Shown in pieces: positions 34,406 through 40,488 of a stretch of 40,488 nt of DNA. Position numbers and translations under genes: made by a program. Position 1 is the first letter of the stretch; the number at the start of each line of letters is the position of its first letter. The notes under the pieces are model-generated. The model saw only the letters and a program-made list of their open reading frames with translations, made no database searches and was not told where the DNA came from. The DNA comes from Pseudomonadota bacterium (GTDB lineage Bacteria; Pseudomonadota; Gammaproteobacteria; Burkholderiales; Thiobacillaceae): contig JAKADY010000028.1 of assembly GCA_021826065.1 (NCBI GenBank), positions 1-40,488 on the forward strand, given 5' to 3'.

Positions 34406-35230
34406 TTACACCACATCGGCGAACCCTGGCCGCGTGCGCTCGAACAGCGCCAGGCCAGCCCACGCGACAACCAGGGCAATCACCCCATACACGCCCAATT
34501 CCAGCCATTGCGGGGCCTGGCCCAGCATCAGCACGGCGCGAGTCTGCTCTATCGGCACGGTCAGAGGGTTCATGAACAGCCAAGGCCGGATCGGCGGCGG
34601 CAGCGCGCTCACTGGATAGAAGACCGGTGAGAGGAACAGCAGCGCCGTGCTCAGCATCCCCACCACCTGCGTGAGATCCCTCCAGAATACTCCTAAGGCC
34701 GCCAACGCCCAGGCAAAACCGGCGGTCATCAGCAGAAAAGGCATCCAGACCAATGGCAACCAGAGTGTCGTCAGCCCCAGCTTGCCGGTCACGGCTAGGG
34801 CGGCGGCCAGGATGGCGAGGCTCACCACGGCGTGGAACAGTGCCGCCAGCAAGGCCGCGAGCGGCAGCAGGGCCAGGGGGAACACCACCTTCTTCACATA
34901 GTTGGGATTGGCCACGATCAGCCCCGGTGCGCGTGTCACCACCTCGGCAAAAAGGTTGAAGACGATCAGCCCCGCGAACAACGACAGGGCGAAGTCGAAA
35001 TGGTTGCCGGGTCCGCCGGCACCCACCCGCGGTGCGAACACCACGCCGAAGACGAAGGTGTAGATGACCAGCATCAGCAGCGGGGTCAGCACAGACCAGG
35101 AAAGCCCCAGCCAGGCGCCGCGATAGCGCCCGACGATCTCACGCCAGACCAGGCGTTTGAGCAAGGCGCGCTGCTGCCAAAGCGTCGTCAGCGCTTGGGC
35201 GATGGGCAAATGCCAGGCGTACCCCCTCAT
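34406..35230 (-). CDS. wzm: Polysaccharide ABC exporter permease (Wzm)
   Basis: This 274-aa integral membrane protein has six or so helices and the ABC-2 permease pattern WREIVGRYRGAWLGLSWSVLTPLLMLVIYTFVFG at the N-terminus, with NPNYVKKVVFPLALLP in the middle. It forms the channel for exporting finished O-antigen or capsule chains across the inner membrane with Wzt. It overlaps the upstream CRP-family regulator by ATGA, so both are likely cotranscribed and coupled. A 168-bp gap follows before the RTX-like gene, in which I see no gene. Confidence 0.95.
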   Translation of the reverse strand: MRGYAWHLPIAQALTTLWQQRALLKRLVWREIVGRYRGAWLGLSWSVLTPLLMLVIYTFVFGVVFAPRVGAGGPGNHFDFALSLFAGLIVFNLFAEVVTRAPGLIVANPNYVKKVVFPLALLPLAALLAALFHAVVSLAILAAALAVTGKLGLTTLWLPLVWMPFLLMTAGFAWALAALGVFWRDLTQVVGMLSTALLFLSPVFYPVSALPPPIRPWLFMNPLTVPIEQTRAVLMLGQAPQWLELGVYGVIALVVAWAGLALFERTRPGFADVV

Positions 35231-35904
35231 GGCCCTGCCTCGCCGCGGGCGAGCGCCAGCAGGCGCTCGGGTTGCAACACCGCAAGCTGCTCGCCCTGGC
35301 GCTGAACGATGCCCTGATCGAAGAGCAAGCGCAAGATGCGCGTGACCGTCTCGCGTGTCGTGTTGATCATGATGGCCAGCTCTTGGTGCGTGGGGACATG
35401 GGCGATGGCCCCTGCGGGACCGCTCATGCCCACCAGCAGCGCGCTCAGCCGCTGCATGGGGTTGGGCAACGCCAGCACGCTGCGCAAGGCGATCGCCTCG
35501 CGCAGGCGCGCGGCCAGACGGCGGGCCAAGGCCTCTGCCACGTGAGGGTTGGGCAAAAGCAATGCGCGCGCATCGGCCGCCGCCATCTCCAGCACCTCGG
35601 TCTGGCAGATGGCGATGACGAACTCCGGATTCTCGCCGCCGTCGATCGTCGCCAGCTCACCGTACACCTCGCCGGGCCCGACGAAGTATAGCCCAGCCTC
35701 ACGCCCATCCAAGGTAAAGTCCACCGCTTGCAGGCGTCCGGTCAGCACGAAGCCCAAGGGCTGGCCGCGCGCGCCCTTCTCCAGCGCCACGGCGCGACGC
35801 GCCAGGGTGCGTCGGACCATGCGTGCCGCCACGGCAAGCCGGACGGACTCCGGCAACGTGCGCAACAAGGGGATGTGAGCGAGAAAATTAACGTGGACGG
35901 ACAT
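35227..35904 (-). CDS. CRP/FNR-family transcription regulator
   Basis: This 225-aa protein has an N-terminal cyclic-nucleotide-binding-type beta roll (about 8-125) and a winged helix with HVPTHQELAIMINTTRETVTRILRLL. RETVTR (184-189) matches the E. coli CRP recognition helix RETVGR, whose Arg and Glu read TGTGA. The effector pocket keeps YGEL (81-84), but the following loop lacks the Arg-Ser pair that holds the cAMP phosphate in E. coli CRP, and there are no FNR-type cysteines. It is divergent from the fecR-like gene and overlaps wzm by 4 bp, so it probably controls both sides. Confidence 0.92.
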   Translation of the reverse strand: MSVHVNFLAHIPLLRTLPESVRLAVAARMVRRTLARRAVALEKGARGQPLGFVLTGRLQAVDFTLDGREAGLYFVGPGEVYGELATIDGGENPEFVIAICQTEVLEMAAADARALLLPNPHVAEALARRLAARLREAIALRSVLALPNPMQRLSALLVGMSGPAGAIAHVPTHQELAIMINTTRETVTRILRLLFDQGIVQRQGEQLAVLQPERLLALARGEAGP

Positions 35905-35964
35905 CGCGCTGCCACTCGGCAGCGGGCTATTTTCCGTGTGTCGTCTCTCGCCGTCACCTCCCCA

Positions 35965-35980
35965 TGTGATGGGCGACACA
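35965..35980. promoter_or_regulatory. Near-consensus CRP-type operator in the divergent region
   Basis: TGTGATGGGCGACACA fits TGTGA-N6-TCACA at 9 of 10 fixed positions. It is about 60 bp from both flanking start codons. A possible -10 element CACAAT at 36002-36007 would put the fecR-side start point about 41 bp from the centre of the site, the class II activation distance. The adjacent regulator has the matching recognition helix. Confidence 0.6.
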
Positions 35981-36037
35981 TCGCCCGCGAGCCTTCTGCT
36001 GCACAATAGGGGCTGACCACCTACTTCGGAGCAACAC

Positions 36038-37291
36038 ATGGGGCTGTTGCGCGTCGTCATTGCCTTACTGATCTTGGGGGCAGGGCTGGTGCACGCCGAG
36101 CCGCCGGTCGTCGGCCAGGTGAGCTTGCGCCTTGGCCAGGCCTGGTTGATTGGTGCCCAGGGCGGGCGGCGTCCCCTCGAGGTCGAAGACCCTGTGCGTG
36201 TGGGCGACCTCGTCGAGACCGCCGCCTCGGGCCATGTCCACATTCGCTTCGTCGATGGCGCCGTGCTCAGCGTGCGCCCCAACTCGCGCCTGCACCTGGC
36301 CGACTATGGCGACCCGGCCAGTGGTGGCGCGATCCGTTTCAAGCTCGAGCGTGGGGTGGTGCGTTCCATCACCGGCCGCTATGGCGAATCCGATCGCCAC
36401 CGCTTTCGGCTCAACACCCCGATTGCCGCCATAGGCATCGCCGGCACCGATTTCGTCGTCGCCGGCGATGAACGCATCACGCGCGTGACGGTGACGAGCG
36501 GCGCCGTCATCGCCGCCCCTCTCGACATCGACTGTCGGCCCGAGGACCTGGGGCCTTGCAACACCCCGCGTGCGCTCAAGCTGGCCGCTGACATGGGCGA
36601 GGTCATGCTCGAGATTCGCCCACACGCCCCCGCACCCCAACTCGTGCCCAAGCAAGACCTCGCCCTGACCGAGTACGCACGGCGCGTCGTCAGCGACAAG
36701 GCGGCCGAGGCGAGCGAGGCCCTCACCTCGACCGCGGCCGAAAAAGGCCTCGGACAGGCCGCCTCGAAGCCCGCCGCCTTGGTCTGGGCCCGCTGGGACC
36801 ACGCCCCGGCCTGGCCGGGCGACCACCTCACGCAGCCGCGCGCGCTGGCCGCCGAAGGGCGCGAGCGGGTGGCGGAAAATGTGCGCTACGCGCTCTACCG
36901 CTTACCGCAGCCCGATCCCCTGCCCACCGCCGCGCGCCTCGACCTTGGCCTTACCGCCGCCCAGGCCCACCTACTGCGACCGGGCGAAGTACTCCCGGCG
37001 CGCGTGCTCGACGGTCAGCTCGCCCTTGATTTTGCGCTGCGTCGCTTCGACACCCGGCTCACGCTCGAATCCGCCCCCACCGGACAGGTCCCCTTTGCCG
37101 CCTCAGGCCGCATCGACCCCGATGGCAGCTTCAAGCTCATCGAATGGCAGCGTCGCCTCTCGGGCGCCTATGGGGTCGACGCGGGCGGTCCCGCAGCTGC
37201 CTATCTGTTCGAGCACGCCACCCCTGCGGGCATGTTCATGGGCATCACGCAATGGCGCCAGGTTATCGACGGGCGATCGTCCTCGCCCTAA
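36038..37291 (+). CDS. FecR-domain periplasmic protein
   Basis: This 417-aa protein has a signal peptide (about 1-20, ending VHAE), then a FecR domain (about 24-160) with RVGDLVETAASGHVHIRFVDGA, SVRPNSRLHL, and FRLNTPIAAIGIAGTDFVV. The second half (about 230-417) is less conserved, with no clear family. Proteins of this FecR type, without the transmembrane anti-sigma part, often stand before a CHASE2 cyclase or kinase and a TPR outer-membrane protein; a ligand-binding periplasmic role is likely. The 3' end overlaps the cyclase gene by 40 bp. Confidence 0.9.
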   Translation: MGLLRVVIALLILGAGLVHAEPPVVGQVSLRLGQAWLIGAQGGRRPLEVEDPVRVGDLVETAASGHVHIRFVDGAVLSVRPNSRLHLADYGDPASGGAIRFKLERGVVRSITGRYGESDRHRFRLNTPIAAIGIAGTDFVVAGDERITRVTVTSGAVIAAPLDIDCRPEDLGPCNTPRALKLAADMGEVMLEIRPHAPAPQLVPKQDLALTEYARRVVSDKAAEASEALTSTAAEKGLGQAASKPAALVWARWDHAPAWPGDHLTQPRALAAEGRERVAENVRYALYRLPQPDPLPTAARLDLGLTAAQAHLLRPGEVLPARVLDGQLALDFALRRFDTRLTLESAPTGQVPFAASGRIDPDGSFKLIEWQRRLSGAYGVDAGGPAAAYLFEHATPAGMFMGITQWRQVIDGRSSSP

Positions 37292-39126
37292 GCCTCCTCC
37301 TTGCGGCGGGATTGGGGCGCCTGTTCCCCGACCCCACGGACTGGCTCGACGCGCAATTGGGCGACCTCGCCTGGCGTCTGAACGCCACGGCGCAGCCCGA
37401 GGAGCGCATCGTGCTCATCGACATCGACGAGTCCAGCCTCGCCCAGCTCGGGCCTTGGCCCTGGCCGCGGGCGCGTCTGGCCGAGCTGGCGCGTCGGCTG
37501 GCTGAGGCCGGCGTGCAGCAGCAGATCTGGGACATCGTCCTCGATGCCGAACGCGCCGATGACGCCAAACTCGCCGCCGAGCTGCGTGCCCAAGGTGCCG
37601 TCCTGGCCGCCGCCTTCGCCCTGCCGGGCCAAGGCGCGCCGATCGCCACCGGGCGTCTTGCCCCCCAGCCCGGCCACACCCTCCCGTGCACCGCCCCCTG
37701 GCCCGAGGCGCAAGGGCAGCGCGCCCCCGCCCCTGCCTTTGCCGGTCTGCGCGTCGGCCACATCGCCTACCGGGTCGATCGCGACGGGCTGGTGCGCGCC
37801 ATCCCCGCCTATGTCTGCCGTCAGGGGCAGGCCTATCCGGCCCTGTCGCTGGCCGCCTGGCTCGCGATGACCAAGGCGCGGGCCGTGCGCCTGATCGCGG
37901 CCGACGGCCCCTGGTCGCCGCCCTGGCGGCTCGAGGCCGCCGGACTGCCCGAGGCCATCCCCCTCGATGCCCGCGGACATCTCATCGTTCCCTATGGCCG
38001 ACAGCCCAGCGCCTTTACGGCCATCTCCGCCGCCGACCTCCTCGCCGGGCGGGTTAACACCGCGCGGCTGTCCGGCCGCATCGCCCTCATCGGCTCCACC
38101 GCGCTCGAGCTCACGGATGCCGTCGCCACCCCATTCGCCGGGGCGCAGGGGGGGCTGCTCGTGCATGCCGAGTTGCTCGCCGGGCTCCTCGACGCCCGTC
38201 TGCCCGCCCCCCCCACGCACGCCAGGGTCATCGCCCTGGGCCTCTTGCTGCCTGGGCTCATCCTCCTGTGGGTCGCTGCGGGGCGGCTGACGGCCTGGTC
38301 CCTGCCGGCGCTCGCCTTCGCCTATGCCCTGCTGCTCCTGGGTCTGCAGCTCATCCTGCTCCCCCGCGGCCTGGCCCTCGCCATGAGCGGGCCGGCTGCG
38401 GCCCTGCTCCTTGCTGGGTTCACCCTCGCCGCCTTCGAGCACAGGCTGCTCGCTGGCGAGGCGCGACGCCTGCTCGCCCACCTCGAAAGCCTGCTCCCCC
38501 CTCGGCTCGTGCGCCGGCTCGCCGGCGAGCCCCCTGGCGGCGAGCTCGCCGCCGAGCTCATCGACGCCAGTTGTCTGGTCGCCGACATCCGCAACTTCAC
38601 CGCCTGGAGCGAGACTCGCACGCCGGCCGAAGTTGCCGCACTGCTGCACCGCTATTTCACTGTCGCCCACGCCATCATCGACGCCGAGGGCGGACGCATC
38701 GAAGCACTCGAAGGCGATGCCATCCTGGCGCTGTGGCGGGCCGACGCCACCGCCGACCACCCCGCGCGGGCGCTGGCCGCCGCGCGCGCCTTGCAGGCGC
38801 GCATCGCCCCCCTGCTGCCCACGGCCGACCCCGCGGCCGTGCCGCCGCCCATGGCCCTGGGCATCGGCCTGGAGGCCGGTCCCGTGCTCACCGGGCTGGT
38901 CGGGCCGCGCCCGCGTCGCCAGCACCTCGCCCTCGGCCAGCCGGTCAGCCGCGCCGTGCGCCTGGCCGCCCTCACCGCCGAGCTGGCCAGCCCCATCCTC
39001 ATCGGTCCGCAGCTCTATGCCCGCCTCGACGCCGCCACACGCCAACGCCTCGTCAGCCGGGGCGAATTCCTGCTCGAAGGCATGTGCCAACCCTGTGAAG
39101 TGTGGTCTGCCGACGAGCGGGCCTAA
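37252..39126 (+). CDS. CHASE2-domain class III nucleotide cyclase-like protein
   Basis: This 624-aa inner-membrane protein has an N-terminal helix (about 7-22), a periplasmic CHASE2 sensor (about 25-315), and three helices (about 324-395). A cytoplasmic class III cyclase domain (about 437-615) follows. The two metal aspartates are present (Asp445 in ADIRNFT, Asp489 in EGDAILALW), and Arg570 is kept. The purine-selecting Lys and Asp positions are Ala485 and Gln563, and the usual Asn is Ser566, so nucleotide specificity may be altered or activity lost. ATG at 37252 is chosen: it lies within the fecR-like gene and starts just before the first helix. Confidence 0.88.
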   Translation: MAPGYRRAIVLALSLLLAAGLGRLFPDPTDWLDAQLGDLAWRLNATAQPEERIVLIDIDESSLAQLGPWPWPRARLAELARRLAEAGVQQQIWDIVLDAERADDAKLAAELRAQGAVLAAAFALPGQGAPIATGRLAPQPGHTLPCTAPWPEAQGQRAPAPAFAGLRVGHIAYRVDRDGLVRAIPAYVCRQGQAYPALSLAAWLAMTKARAVRLIAADGPWSPPWRLEAAGLPEAIPLDARGHLIVPYGRQPSAFTAISAADLLAGRVNTARLSGRIALIGSTALELTDAVATPFAGAQGGLLVHAELLAGLLDARLPAPPTHARVIALGLLLPGLILLWVAAGRLTAWSLPALAFAYALLLLGLQLILLPRGLALAMSGPAAALLLAGFTLAAFEHRLLAGEARRLLAHLESLLPPRLVRRLAGEPPGGELAAELIDASCLVADIRNFTAWSETRTPAEVAALLHRYFTVAHAIIDAEGGRIEALEGDAILALWRADATADHPARALAAARALQARIAPLLPTADPAAVPPPMALGIGLEAGPVLTGLVGPRPRRQHLALGQPVSRAVRLAALTAELASPILIGPQLYARLDAATRQRLVSRGEFLLEGMCQPCEVWSADERA

Positions 39127-39152
39127 GCGCCCGGCAAACGCCGCTCCCTCCC

Positions 39153-39180
39153 CGTCATTCCGGCGCAGGCCGGAATCCAG
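39153..39180. repeat. Palindromic intergenic repeat, copy 2 (GTCATTnCGGCGCAG type)
   Basis: This is nearly identical to the element at 8191-8218, with CCGG...CCGG arms that pair. It lies between the cyclase gene and the outer-membrane protein gene. The surrounding 170-bp gap has no gene. Confidence 0.8.
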
Positions 39181-39296
39181 AACCGACAGACCTTTAGCCC
39201 CCCACTTCACGCGCCCTATCCACAGCAACGGACTCTGAGGCCCGCGCCCCAGGCTCGCGCAAAACGCCGCCGCGGTCCATAATCGACCTCGAGCCC

Positions 39297-40488
39297 ATGA
39301 CCTGCCCCCTCTGCACACCTAAAATCCGCCGGCCAGGTGGGCTGCCGAGTGCATTGGCGTCCTTCTGCCTTGCCGTCCTGGCCGGCGCGGCCTGCGCCTG
39401 CACCCCCACCGAGCCGCCACCGGGTCAGACGCTGGCCGATCATGAGCGGCAGCTCGCCGCGCGCGCCGCCGAATGTGCCGACAATGCCGACTATCTTGCC
39501 TGGCATGGCGCCGTCTTGCTCGCCCTGGGGCAAGTCGCCGCGGCGGCCGAGCGACTCGAGCGCGCCCTGCTGCTCGACCCCCAGCACCCACGCGCCCGGC
39601 GCGACTACGCCCGCGCCCTGGCCGCGATGGGCGCGGTGGCCGCAGCCCGCGAGCTCGAGCCAGAGGCATCCGGCGCTGCCCTCGCCACGGCGGCAGGGCC
39701 GCGCTGGCGACTCGGCGGCGAGCTCGCCTTTGCGCTCGGACACGACAGCAACCTCAACAACGCCCCCCGCGCCGAGCAGCTCACCCTCACACTACCGGAC
39801 GGCCCGCTGACCTTGCCCTTGCGCCCCGAGGCGCGCGCGCGCAGCGCCCCTTTCGTCCAAGCCGCGGCCCGCCTCGAGGCACAGCGCGCCCTGCCGGGCG
39901 GCGCCGGCCTGCTCTTGCTCGGCCGCCTGGACACACGCCAGGCCCCGGCCGGTGAGGCGCGCGACCAGGGTGACTTCAACGCCATATGGCAGTGGCCCGC
40001 CGACCTCGGCCTATGGTCTGCCCACGCCGGGCTTGGCACCCTGCGCTGGCGTGCCGACGACGTGGAGACGAGCACGCGGCTGGGCCTGCGCCACATAAGG
40101 CCAATTGTGCCTGACTGTGCGCTCGCCCTCGGCGGCGAGGCCACCTGGCGGCGCTTTCCCGCCGCACGCACGCTCGATCACACCCAATATGCCCTCAGCA
40201 CTGCCTGGCTGTGCGACGGTCGCACCCCTTGGTCTGCGCAGCTTGCCATCGCCCGCGAAGACGCCGCGGCGCGCCCGAGCGGCGACGCCTGGCGGCTGGG
40301 TGGTTTGCTCGGCGGCGCCCGGCCTTTCGCCCACGGCCGCCTCGAATACCATATGCGCTTTGTCTGGCGTCGTGAAGCGCAGGGCCAAAGCCCGCTGCTG
40401 GCCAACGGCGCCCCGCTGTCGAGCACGAGCCTGGCGCTGCGCCTGTCCTATCGCCAGCCGCTTGCCGCCCGCTGGGCGCTCGACGCCA
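39297..40488 (+). CDS. TPR-containing outer membrane beta-barrel protein (Slam/DUF560-like), partial
   Basis: The reading frame stays open to the window end, giving 397 residues without a stop. A signal-like hydrophobic segment (about 17-35, with several Cys) is followed by two TPR-like helical repeats (about 45-115, including ERLERALLLDPQHPRARRDYARAL). A barrel-like region begins with LGGELAFALGHDSNLNNAP, the G-x-DSN-x-N pattern seen in surface lipoprotein assembly modifier (DUF560) barrels. Alternating polar/hydrophobic strands continue to the end. It is the third gene of the FecR / CHASE2 set and is probably an outer-membrane protein. The ATG choice is uncertain and the 3' end is missing. 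Confidence 0.78.
   Translation, partial: MTCPLCTPKIRRPGGLPSALASFCLAVLAGAACACTPTEPPPGQTLADHERQLAARAAECADNADYLAWHGAVLLALGQVAAAAERLERALLLDPQHPRARRDYARALAAMGAVAAARELEPEASGAALATAAGPRWRLGGELAFALGHDSNLNNAPRAEQLTLTLPDGPLTLPLRPEARARSAPFVQAAARLEAQRALPGGAGLLLLGRLDTRQAPAGEARDQGDFNAIWQWPADLGLWSAHAGLGTLRWRADDVETSTRLGLRHIRPIVPDCALALGGEATWRRFPAARTLDHTQYALSTAWLCDGRTPWSAQLAIAREDAAARPSGDAWRLGGLLGGARPFAHGRLEYHMRFVWRREAQGQSPLLANGAPLSSTSLALRLSYRQPLAARWALDA

Noticed and set aside
35905-36282. A 126-residue N-terminal extension of the CRP-family protein
   Set aside because: It would run antisense through the promoter region and the fecR-like gene, and CRP-family proteins start near residue 1 of the chosen frame.
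37288-39318. A 676-aa open frame opposite the cyclase gene
   Set aside because: It is antisense to a gene with clear CHASE2 and cyclase motifs; the translation is Gly/Gln/Arg-rich with no domain.

Overview
The window is GC-rich DNA from a Gram-negative proteobacterium. Support comes from KDO transferase (waaA), TolC/HlyD-type secretion, an ABC-dependent O-antigen/capsule exporter, and a thiC gene behind a TPP riboswitch. The run pcm-like / rhodanese / tolC / waaA, together with FecR and CHASE2-cyclase proteins, points to a beta- or related gammaproteobacterium. This is inference from gene content; no rRNA or tRNA gene is visible to settle it.

Layout. (1) 1-3.7 kb: palindromic intergenic repeats, two tandem copies of a small coiled-coil membrane-anchored gene, a comEA-like DNA-binding protein, and thiC with its riboswitch. 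(2) 3.9-8.2 kb: a pcm-like methyltransferase, rhodanese and TolC-family protein in one operon, convergent waaA, then a VapBC-type toxin-antitoxin pair. (3) 8.3-9.3 kb: a UDP-glucuronate 4-epimerase. (4) 9.3-16.2 kb (minus): a type I secretion operon of two different ABC ATPase/permeases, HlyD and TolC. It is led by a 211-aa protein that resembles the N-terminal half of TnpB but lacks the RuvC nuclease. (5) 16.3-19.0 kb (plus): a glycosyltransferase, a metzincin protease with a DUF4214-like C-terminus (a likely type I substrate), and a small protein translationally coupled to it. (6) 19.9-35.9 kb: a polysaccharide cluster. Two rhamnosyltransferase-like genes lie on the plus strand. A long minus-strand series follows: a CRP-family regulator, Wzm, an RTX-like protein, Wzt, GNAT, an acyltransferase-like protein, radical SAM, a polyprenyl-type GT2, a small EamA/SMR protein, a DUF2142 membrane protein, GT2, and a PIG-L deacetylase-GT2 fusion. 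(7) 36.0-40.5 kb (plus): FecR-domain protein, CHASE2/class III cyclase, and a TPR/beta-barrel outer-membrane protein cut by the window end.

How the parts may work together. Sugar-nucleotide epimerisation, chain building by several GT2/GT4 enzymes, decoration and ABC export would give a surface polysaccharide. The type I system would export the metzincin and perhaps the RTX-like protein. The CRP-family gene is divergent from the FecR-cyclase operon. Between them lies a 16-bp site matching 9 of 10 positions of the CRP consensus, and the regulator carries the E. coli CRP recognition motif RETVxR. The cyclase lacks the usual purine-selecting residues, and the regulator lacks the usual cAMP phosphate-binding Arg-Ser, so the signal may not be ordinary cAMP.

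The most unusual items are the TnpB-like N-terminal protein at the head of the secretion operon, the CRP/FecR/CHASE2 signalling module coupled to wzm, and the RTX-like gene between wzm and wzt.
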